Shown one piece after another: positions 54,929-64,000 of a stretch of 64,000 nucleotides of DNA (within the stretch, counting starts at the first letter, position 1; each line of letters starts with the position of its first letter). A program made the translations under genes and the position numbers. The DNA lies in the NCBI RefSeq assembly GCF_019175285.1, contig NC_056524.1, forward strand, positions 173,997,563-174,061,562. Direction: 5' to 3'. The notes beneath the pieces are model-generated. The model had not been told where the DNA came from. It made no database searches and worked only from the letters and a program-made list of their open reading frames with translations. Source of the DNA: Sceloporus undulatus (lineage: Eukaryota; Chordata; Lepidosauria; Squamata; Phrynosomatidae).

Positions 54929-55435
54929 AAAATTATATTTCTAGCTTTCTACCTGCAAGACCAGCTCGGTTCCACAATACAGCTGCTCCATACAAAGCAC
55001 AGTTCATTTCCACAAAACAGCTTTTCTGCCTGGAGAAAGCACAACACATTCTACAAAACAGCTTTGGGTTTAAGTAGGGTACTTCAAGCTTATCATCAAC
55101 CGAGAATCACATCAGAGACAACAGCTTGCAGCTTGCATGGGAAAACATCAGCAAGCCACATCTGGCCCATGTGCTAGAGGTTACCCCATTCTGACATAAC
55201 TACATGGATTGGATATGATATGACTCAATGTTCTTTCCTGCAGCAGGCATGTTTGTGGGGAAGGGGGCTTGGTACATGGGAGGTGATTATTAGAAGGAAA
55301 TAATTCTGAAAAGAGGTGGAAAAAACTATGTTGTTATCTGCAGAAAACCCTGGATTCCCCTAGCTATCAATGCTGTATGGAAAACATTGGACTGTTAATG
55401 CGGTGAAGTCTCATTTATGCTCCACTTTGTGTATA

Positions 55436-55672
55436 GAGTGAGCCTTGGTATATCCATGGATTTGTTTCCATGGACCCCCCCTGGTATCAAAAATCAGTGG
55501 ATGCTCACGTCTCATTAAATACGTGGCATGGTGCAAATGGTCTCCCTTTTGTAAAATAACAAATTCGGGGTTTGCCTTGGGAATTTATATCGTTGTGGAA
55601 TGTTTCAAGCTGTGGGTTGAAATCGATAGATTAACAATCATGGGTGTATGTGTAGATAAACCCATATCTATC
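55436..55672. mobile_element. Tigger-like remnant
   Basis: GAGCCTTGGTATATCCATGG, ATCAAAAATCAGTGGATGCT and GTTTCAAGCTGTGGGTTG follow the same order as 20095-20338, more diverged. Confidence 0.65.
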
Positions 55673-56005
55673 AGAGAAGCACCATGAATGATCTTCTTGT
55701 GAGGAAAAAATATTCTTGGGTAAAAGTAAAAACTCCTCAACCTTCTACCTATTCAAACGTGAGTTAAGCATGCATAACAGATGTTTTTCATGTCCTTCTC
55801 CTTATTGCCTCAACTAACACATTAGTGGCTGAGACATCATCTCTGATAACCATCCAGTTACTGAAATACATGCGCATAGCTCAGCATTTGAAATATGCAG
55901 ACATTAAGCTCGTGTGTGTTATGTATGCACATACACAACATGCGTAGGAAGATGGAGGTAAGACGTGGGAGAGACAAAGCTTTCATCTTCCTACATCTTA
56001 CACCC

Positions 56006-58351
56006 TCCTCCTGTCTAGTTTTTATTTTTTGGCAATTCCTTAACCTTTCTAGCTGTTGTTAATCAAGCCCCTTAAATTGCCTTTTCACCTCCCAAGGGAG
56101 ACTTCTGGGAGCATTGCTTTTAAAAGCAGAGTATGGGACAGTGCCTTAGCGGAAGCAAAAGTATACAAATAGTTTATAAACCTAGCTAGAATCTGACTGT
56201 GAAGGGAGGACTAAGGAAGCGAATAAACTCCAGAAGTGCAATCCCATGAGGGTAATTATGACTGCTTATATTGAGCACTGCACCATGAGGTTAATGTTTG
56301 AGGGGTGGGCCATCCACTATTGCAACATATGTTGCATCAGAGGCATTACTGAACAGTTTTTCAGCACTGAAGGTGTTGGGATTGATGGAGGGCAACCTTA
56401 AGGCCCGATGGCTGATGCGCCAGAGAATGGAAGGGCCAAATATAGAAAAGGTCCAACCTCCAAGGCAAAAGATATTGTGCTCTTTTATGGGAGGACTGGG
56501 CGCTTGTTGTTGAAGCCAGACTTGGAAGAGTGACTTCTGAAGAAGCACAGAAGTACCAATTCCGAACTTGGGAAAGGTTCTTTTCTCTCAGCATCTCCCA
56601 GCTTGGCTATTGGGTTAGGCTTTTGGAGAGGTGGGCATTTGGGGAGTTGTCGTCCAAAGGAACTTCTCCACTCTGACTGGCCTTTGTGTGTGAGTACCTT
56701 ACTTCAGAACGGTATGGGACAGTGAACCACAACACTACTTCCGTCTATAGCATTCACTTGGACTGGGAAAAGTCCAGTTGCAGTTGCCTGCTTTGCTTTG
56801 GGGGGGGTAGTTTTCTAGAAGAATAAAGACCTGCCCTAGCTCCTGCATTACTCTCCCCCTGTTAAGGAAACTGATATTTTGTGTTCAGTGTACCTACAGT
56901 CTTGCTTGGGTGCAGGAAAGGAAAGACAAAAAACACAAGCTGCTGGTGCCAGTCTCAACAAGACAACCACACCCTTTACAGTGGGATGGTTGAGACTGGA
57001 TTTTGGGGGAAATTTCACCTCTATGGAAAGAAAACATAAAAATATGGCCAAGGCGCATTAAGTAATTTTGGACGCTGGACATAACAGTGTTCCAGAGGAT
57101 GTCCTTAGATCTAATGACTGCGTCCTTCAAATGTTCTTACCATGTATATGATGGTCTGTCTGTCTTTAGATGCTACATACGTTACTTGAAAATGTGATAA
57201 ACCCACACTCTTATTTTGGGGGGCTCTCCTCTCATTCTGTGGGGTGAAGTCCCATGCCTCTGCCCTTCAGTCTTGTCCTGATGGCAATACTGCTCAAAAT
57301 GAAAATTGTGATTGTACAAAACCCATCCAGCTTGTTCCACACGCCCCTCCACAAGATCTTGCAAGATCTTCAACATGGAGTTTGATGCCTTCCTTCTTAT
57401 GTAAAACTGCATGCATTCATGGACCCCGAGTATCGAAAGTATCACGTTGAGGTCTCAGAGAAGATTCTAATTTTTTCTGTCGCTTTTTTCTCCCACACCA
57501 AAAATGGAATTTACTCATAATTGAAATGCCCTGAATGACCTTTCCTTCAGTTCAGGCATAAAATATTAAATTATTGTCCCTCTTTGGGGAGCAGCACTGT
57601 CTCAGGACAGTTGCCATGTTGTCTCGAGCATCTCTTTCCCTATCTCTTCTCCCCCAACCCAGAAATATGTTGTCTTAACATAATGATGATGATTGGAATA
57701 AAAATTCCCTCCTCAGAAAGGCTGCTACAATAAGGCCCACTTGCCCGGCAGATGGCAGCCTTTCCTGCAGGCCAAGGGTGGACTTTTGCTCATTTCAGGG
57801 GCTGTGTGTTGTCCTGACGCTTGAGGAAAAGGCCTTTAGCTGCAGTGCAGGAATTTCCGCTATGATCTATCCCTCTTACTTATTTATTTATTTTCACCCA
57901 GGCATTTGCTTCTTATGTAATGTGCACCGGGCGGCACGCAAGTGTTTGTCGCAGTAGCTGGAGTACTCCTTCAGTAAAAAAGCGTGTTGTCAAGATAAAA
58001 AAATGTGCATTGTGGGGTGGAAGGTCTCTCATATGCAGGTGTGTACATAAGAGGACCAAACTGGGCATTAAACATGCACGGTATTGGTTTATTCTGTCCC
58101 ATCCTGGAAATGGTACGTCCTTTGAAAATTTATTTTGTCAGCAGCAGTGGAGGTGGGCTCCTATGTCAATGGGATGGTGGGTCTCTTCTGGGTTTTTAGT
58201 GAAATTTTTAAGGAACCATCAAAAGGTGGCTGGACCATTTGGAGGACACAGTTCATCCACCAGGGCAGCACCTTTTTAATTTCTGACTACAACTAAGAGC
58301 AGGTGCACAAACCCACTGACTTCGAAGCCCTTGGTGGCCAATATGCCAAAG
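56006..58351 (+). repeat. Primary copy of the segment repeated at 15741-18086
   Basis: Continuous with unique flank on both sides (it runs on into TTTTTGCAGCACTTTTAAGG after 58351), so this is the anchored version. Non-coding: no frame longer than about 120 codons is shared by both copies. Confidence 0.9.
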
Positions 58352-58544
58352 GGATTTTTGCAGCACTTTTAAGGCTAACTGAAAGATAGAACTTGGTCGC
58401 ATGACTTACACACTTGAGCCTACTTCCTCAAGATGCATTTGGTGTGTGACGCAGTTAGGCTCAACTCTACAAAGCTCATGCTATTAGCTTCTTTCTTTTA
58501 CTTAGTCTGCAAGATCCCTTTGCATTTGATTTTCCCTATTCAAC

Positions 58545-58569
58545 NNNNNNNNNNNNNNNNNNNNNNNNN
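58545..58569. other. Assembly gap (25 N)
   Basis: Run of 25 N. Confidence 0.99.
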
Positions 58570-58999
58570 GAGAAAGGCAGTAAGTGGCTGGCATTAGACT
58601 AGCGGTCATCAACAACTCAGCCAAAGGCCAAGAGGTTTTTCTATTGGCAGCTTTGCAATCATATAACATGACCTAGTTGTTGTTGTTATTATCGAGATTC
58701 TGAGAATTGCAAATGGGAGTGTAAAATTATTCAGGGAACTATTGGCAGTATGGTTGGTGTGCTTTCATTTGCTGGAGTGAGTGGGGAGGAACCATTCCAC
58801 AAATATAAGACGTCAGCATAGGTATGCCTGAAAATATTGGGAGCCTGTAAAAAACAACACTCTTTCTAGGAACTTCACAGCTCATCACTTTGCCAAACAG
58901 AATTTGATTTATGTCTCTTCTTAGCTCCCAAAGATGGTGGGGGATCCTTCTTTTGACAGGCTTAGTAAGCAAGCCAAAAAGGAAAAGGGAAAATAGGTG

Positions 59000-59395
59000 G
59001 TCAAGATATCATGCCCTCCAAAATTTCACAGATGAAAAGCGGGACACATGTGGCCAAACAACACCATAGTGTGATCAAGATGGCAGAAATTATTAATGAG
59101 GACAAACACGCAGCCTAGGAGAGGCTGCAGCAGTTTGCTCTTGCCAGAGCGCAGGGCAGGGCAAAATTTTGCCTCCTCCTCTCCTCTCCTTGCTCCTGAG
59201 TTAATTAAATACAAATTGTTTTTAAACTTTGAACTCTGTTTGCACCAATGGGTGTAATATGAGGAAGGGGGGGGGGGGGTGGGAGGAGAAGAGAGAAAGT
59301 GGGATTTTTATAAGCAGCTAAAATAAAAACTGGGACAACAAAGGATTACTCAAAATTTTCTCTACCAAATTGGGACAGTTGGAGGTTATGAGCTA
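59000..59395 (+). repeat. Repeat family A, copy 2
   Basis: ATGCCCTCCAAAATTTCACA, GGACACATGTGGCCAAACAA, GAGGCTGCAGCAGTTTGCTC, AAAGTGGGATTTTTATAAG and ACCAAATTGGGACAGTTGGA, the same order as at 30430. Includes a G-run at 59268. Confidence 0.7.
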
Positions 59396-60175
59396 TATGC
59401 TTACTTGGTTGTATAGAGAAATCTGGAAATGGCCTCTGGTTGATGGCATTTCCATATAAATCAGTGGATAATGGAAAAATTACTCTTTATGACACATGGT
59501 GGGACTACACTCTAGTGAAAATCTGATCACAGCTAGGCCATCTTCTGTAAGCCAAGGAATGATCTGGTATTGCAAATAAAGAAAGATAGTAATTTGTGGC
59601 CTGAGGGTTGGTGGGGAGGGGAGAGACAGATGTTGGTTTTGGAATATGAGCCCTCATTCATACTTTACATTTCTAAGAACTGTTTTTCCCAAAGACAAAA
59701 ATGCTATTGATGGGCTTGGAAAGGAGCAAAGGAAATAATAGGATGCTCTTCTTCTTTCCCCTCCCCCCCCAATATTCTTTCAAACTGCTTTAGCATTCTT
59801 CTGATTCTGTCCATCTCATTTGTCCCACACTCTCAGCCCCAGAAAATCCTGTGATAAGTTTGCCTTTCACCACAAATAATAAATAAATCGAAGGCACACA
59901 ACAACACAGGTTTGCTGTCTATGCAGGCCTTTTACATTTCAGGAAAGAAGGGCCATTGCTCAGAGGAGATCTCAAAACTCATTAGAAGGATCCAGGTTCA
60001 ATCCTTGGCATATCCGATTAAACATGTGGTCCTCTGTATGTTTCTGGACTTGAACTTCATCCCTCACCATTGGCTATGCTGATGGGAGCTGCAGTCCAGC
60101 AACATCTGAAGGATCGCAAGTTCCCCAGTTCTGATATATAGAATTAGGGAGTAAGTGATGTGAAAGGCTCTTTTA

Positions 60176-60563
60176 TACCTGCCAACTGGCCCGATTTAGC
60201 AGGGACAATCCTGATTAATCCTCTGCCATCTTACTTTTCATTTGCTTTTAAAATGTCCTAGATTTTTTCTCCTCCTCCCACTTTCCCCCTTTGTCTGTAG
60301 CTTAGCTTGGTTGCTGCAAATCAAGTTAAAAATGCAAAAGTAATTTACACTCAGTCAACTCAGTGGGAAGCGGGGAGGAGAAGAGAAGGAGAAGAAGGAA
60401 CTTTATCCTTCCTGGCAGGTTGCCACCAAGCAAAAGCAAACTGCTGCAGCGTCTTCCAGCTTACGTGTTCTTCCACATTAATACCTTTTGCCATCATGAG
60501 CACATTCCAGTGTTGTTTGCCCCCATGTATACTGCTTTCCATCTTTGACATGTTGGAGGCTTT
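60176..60563 (-). repeat. Repeat family A, copy 3, inverted
   Basis: The complement reads GCCTCCAACATGTCAAAGAT, GGGGGCAAACAACACTGGAA, GCTGCAGCAGTTTGCTTTT, AGGAGGAGAAAAAATCTAG and GGGCCAGTTGGCAGGTA, matching copy 2 throughout. Copies 2 and 3 form an inverted pair about 0.8 kb apart. Confidence 0.75.
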
Positions 60564-60579
60564 GCCAACATAAAAGAAT

Positions 60580-60679
60580 NNNNNNNNNNNNNNNNNNNNN
60601 NNNNNNNNNNNNNNNNNNNNNNNNNNNNNNNNNNNNNNNNNNNNNNNNNNNNNNNNNNNNNNNNNNNNNNNNNNNNNNN
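60580..60679. other. Assembly gap (100 N)
   Basis: Scaffold-type gap just right of family A copy 3. Confidence 0.99.
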
Positions 60680-62874
60680 TTTTTTTCATTTAAAATTGTG
60701 TTTTGGGAATGCTGCCTCTGCCTTTAAGACTGAGTTGCCAGATAGATGATGAGTGAGTACTTCTCTTCGCTTGTGCTGAAGTGCCAATATTACGGTATTT
60801 CCAAATGGACTGAATGGAGCTCCTTTTAAATTGGATTTTGAAAATGATTTGTGTTTTTCTGCTAAAGTTCTCCTTCCTAGCAAATTGAGTGCCTGTGAGC
60901 TACATGGCAGAAACCCCTTCAGCTTTTATAGCCTTTGCTCCATTATCGAATAATCCAAAAATGAATGATTCCAGGTACAGCCTCTACTAGCCTTGACTCC
61001 TCAGGGGTATGGCAGGCATGAGAGTGTTTGAACTGTGCCACCAAATTTGGACAGTAGCTTTTGAACACAAGCTTTCAAACTATTTGACTGCTCCAAGGAG
61101 ACTTTCTGCTTCCAAGTGTACTTTGGCCAGAAATGAGAAATGTTAGGTGTTGAGGACTACAATGGATGCAGTCTTTTAGCTAGCATGAGCCCTGGCCATG
61201 CTGACTGACAGATTCTGTGAGCCACACCTCCCAGCTCTGACTCTGGCAACCAAGACTTACTGAGCATAAAATGCAAAACTGGAAGAATAAGAATAAGTTT
61301 TTAGTGCGCCAGGAGAATCCACCAACCATTAAAGGTTTTCTTAAGCCAATTTCCGTCGGGCTCTCAACAGAGATCTCCAGATTAGTACATTACTCTTAGT
61401 TAAAAATTGAAGGAGTCACTTTCGGTTCATAGAAATGATGTAACAGCACCCCCATCCTGCCAGCTAAAAGGCAGAGGGCACTAAGTAAGCCTTTGTAGGA
61501 CTGACCACCCATATACATATAGAATCCTGGCATTACCAGTTGTCACATGTGATGCCTACTCTTCTACATTAAATATGCGTGCACACATTAAGTGTTAGAT
61601 GTCAGTGTAGCCAACACTGGCAGGGAGAAGACCAAAGATGCTGTATGTAAGAGGAGGGAGCACACACAAGTTCACACATTCAGATCATATGCTACCCCCC
61701 AAAGGGGGAGTGCCCAGTTCTGGATTCTCCAGGCTAACCTGGTCCATTGTGACCCTGATTCAGTGGAGTGAGCTGCACCATCAGATCTCAATGTACTGTA
61801 GACCTTCTCATTGGGGAAGCTGACCTCCAAGCTCAGAAAGTCAACATACCTCTTACATAACCATCTGTAATATTTAGTTTTATCCCTGGCATTGCACTAG
61901 GTAACTTAAGGCAGAAAATACTGCAGTTTTAATCTGTGTTGTTGTTGTGTGCCTTCATGTTGTTTTTGACTCATGGTAAGCCTAATGGAGCCTTATCATA
62001 GGGTTTCCATAGCAGGATTTGCCTTCCTCTGATGCTGAGAGAGTGTTACTTGTCCAAGATACCTAGTGGGTTTCCTTGGCTGAGCGATTAGAACCCTGGT
62101 CTCCAGAATCACAGTCCAACACCCAAAACCCTACATCATGCTGGCTCTCATTAATCTATACACATGATTTTTTTCCAGACAGTCTCTCTAAAATGCAGTG
62201 TAATTCTTTTAACAAATACGGTGTTGCTAGCAATACTACTGACTAGTACTATTTCAGGTAGTGTTTGATTGAAATACCATAGCTTTGCTTCCAAAAGAAC
62301 AATGAAGTTATACACTTGTCAGTCACAAATGAATAGAGATGAATGTATACTGCTCCAGCTGGATTGCGGGTGAATTAACAAGTCACAGATACGCTTTTGC
62401 AGAGTATCCTGATTCATACTTGATGAATATGTTTCAGCAAGCTTGTCTCTTCTCTCCTCTTCCTTTCCCCAATCGTATTTCAACTACTGGGTAGCAAGTA
62501 AAGCATAGATGCTAAGAGTTTGAGCCCAGAATCAGATTGTCACTGGTTCCAATCTGAATTCCACCGTGAACTTTCCAAGGACACTAAGTAAAATTCTGTT
62601 CTCTGAGCCCCAGCCACTATTCATAGTATTGGGATAATGGTAATATACTGACTGACCCAACTTCAAGGGGTGTTATACTGAGTGTTGTGAAAATAGGCGA
62701 ATATGCTGAATGTGCTTCAAGTTGTATTGCCAAACTCATTCTGTGTTGAATTCTTCCTTCCTTGTGTAAACCCAGGGCTGAAAAATGGCTTGGTCTGAGC
62801 AAGACAAGAGTGGGAAATAGCAAGCTGTTTTATGAATGCAAATACACTGACAGCCTTCCTTTCTTCCTCTGCAG
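60680..62874 (+). other. DNAJB12: DNAJB12 intron, no upstream exon seen
   Basis: I looked for the preceding exon (human YSNGRMRYTYQQRQ region) on the plus strand and did not find it. Contains one Sauria SINE. Confidence 0.5.
61935..62152 (-). mobile_element. Sauria-type SINE, antisense
   Basis: GTTGTTGTGTGCCTTCATGT, GCTGAGAGAGTGTTACTTGT and CCCTGGTCTCCAGAATCACA: tail to head on the minus strand. Confidence 0.8.
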
Positions 62875-62984
62875 GGTGGCCTTGGTATGTTTGTCCAGCT
62901 GATGCCTATTCTCATCCTCATAATTGTGTCTGCTCTCAGCCAGATGATGGTCTCCAGTCCACCTTACAGTTTGAGTCACAGACC
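62875..62984 (+). CDS. DNAJB12: DNAJB12, transmembrane exon
   Basis: The exon follows a strong acceptor (TTCTTTCTTCCTCTGCAG) and reads [36 protein letters not shown] plus two bases before the donor GTTAGT at 62985. Human DNAJB12 has [37 protein letters not shown], and an exon border at the same place. The hydrophobic run is the single ER-membrane anchor that follows the J and Gly/Phe regions. DNAJB14 has FIQLMPIIVLILVSLLSQL and NPPYSLYPRS, a weaker match. The frame is intact. The next exon (human VGHIHRRVTDHLGVVYYV) is not found before 64000. Strand conflicts with exon 1 at 26.5 kb. Confidence 0.93.
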
Positions 62985-64000
62985 GTTAGTTCCCATTACT
63001 CTTCTACACAGTTATCTTGGGCACTTAAGGGTATGGGAAGGAACAAAGTGCCAATGCAGGCACTGTTTGCCAGTTGCTGGCTTGGTTTGGCGTGTTCTTT
63101 CCTCTGTGTTGCTTCTCTTTCCTTCCTGACATTTATCCCACAAGTATCTCCTGGCTTTCAGTAATGCCTACTGGGATAAGAACAGATTTAAAACTTTCAT
63201 GCATTCACATGGAAAAGAATTGTAGGACCTCAGTATGCATTGGGGTAAAGAATTAGTTGCTTGAAAATCTGCCATGGGGCTTCTACAGAAACTGGTACAT
63301 ATTAGTTTCATGAATCAGTTGCCCAGTTTTCAAAGAAACTGGTGGTTATTAGAACTCCTTACCCAGTGGAAGGAGTTCCTATATAAACACCTTGTTTCTT
63401 TTTCATTTCCTGTGTCAGGAAGTCTTGGATTAGGGGCATTTGTCCTGCATTTCTTTTATGAATGTTAAAGTGACAAGGATAGAGAGGATCCTGCTGAGAT
63501 TGCTCAGGTCGGTGTCAAAATGAACTTTTCATTTATGTAAAGGTGTAAAGAGAATTCTGCTTCTCCCCCTACTGTCTTTTTTCAAATGTTCCCCTGCACT
63601 GTTTAACTCTTGCCCTTCTAGCAAGCCACCCATCAGGACTGTCAAAGAACAAAGGAAAATCTGGTTCTTCTCCAGTGATAGGCATTTTCCTTGCTGTGTG
63701 AAAGGATACCTGTAGTTGCATTTAACAGCTGAGACTATTAACTCAGCTTTGGGTGGAGAGAATAACATTCCTTGTGCAATGACCAATTTTACCAGCTGAT
63801 TAAGGCACAGAATGACAGAGGCTAGGGCTGCAGATTATATCTGGAAAAGTACCAGATACGCAGCAAGGACAACTCTGCAGAATGTTTACTTCCCCTTTGC
63901 ACCCTTTCTTTGCATTCATTTTTCATGAAGAGAACAGCTAACAGGCTGTTTGAAATCACCCCACAGTGCATCCAACAGCACCCCCTTTGTCAATTCCCCA
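62985..64000 (+). other. DNAJB12: DNAJB12 intron to window end
   Basis: No exon or named repeat recognised in the last kilobase. Confidence 0.5.

Noticed and set aside
62832-63164. 110-codon plus frame overlapping the DNAJB12 exon
   Set aside because: A shadow in another frame; the [11 protein letters not shown] frame between consensus splice sites is the real one.

Overview
This window is vertebrate nuclear DNA, most likely from a squamate reptile. Coding sequence is sparse and split into short exons with GT-AG borders. Everything else is repeat fossils typical of lizards: CR1, L1 and BovB/RTE-type LINEs, Sauria-type tRNA SINEs, palindromic MITEs, mariner/Tigger-like remnants and microsatellites. 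The text is a draft assembly. There are six N runs (25 or 100 N) and many 1-2 base gaps or slips inside otherwise well conserved exons.

Genes I can support. (1) The last coding exon of a FAM149B1-like gene (+, 2538-2597) with a ~1 kb 3' UTR. (2) A complete five-exon DNAJC9 gene (-, 12533 to 6326), converging on FAM149B1 as in human. It encodes the J-domain co-chaperone of histone H3-H4; its HPD motif, exon borders, 3' poly(A) signal and an E2F-like promoter site are visible. (3) The last exon and 3' UTR of TFAM, the mitochondrial HMG-box factor (-, 14328-14071), with a long basic C-terminal tail. (4) Two pieces of DNAJB12, an ER-anchored J-protein: exon 1 in a CpG-island promoter on the minus strand (26599-26463), and the transmembrane exon on the plus strand (62875-62984).

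Layout. 1-2315 is a set of repeat-rich fragments duplicating the locus at 12.75-13.44 kb, including an L1 insertion. 2341-15640 is one contig with FAM149B1, DNAJC9 and TFAM. 15741-18086 is a small contig, bounded by 100-N gaps, that repeats 56006-58351. 18187-58544 is one long contig, mostly intergenic or intronic repeats, carrying DNAJB12 exon 1. 58570-60579 is a short contig with two inverted copies of one repeat. 60680-64000 carries the later DNAJB12 exon.

The strongest result is structural. The two DNAJB12 pieces lie on opposite strands, and the redundant contig abuts the wrong end of the block that contains its twin. Both fit an inverted placement of the 18187-60579 block. I found no new gene system. 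The most interesting biological leads are the extended TFAM tail, the conserved FAM149B1-DNAJC9 convergence next to TFAM, two unrecognised multi-copy repeat families, a hammerhead-like motif in Penelope-type fragments, a T-poor strand-asymmetric 5-kb tract and a perfect CTCF core in the DNAJB12 promoter.
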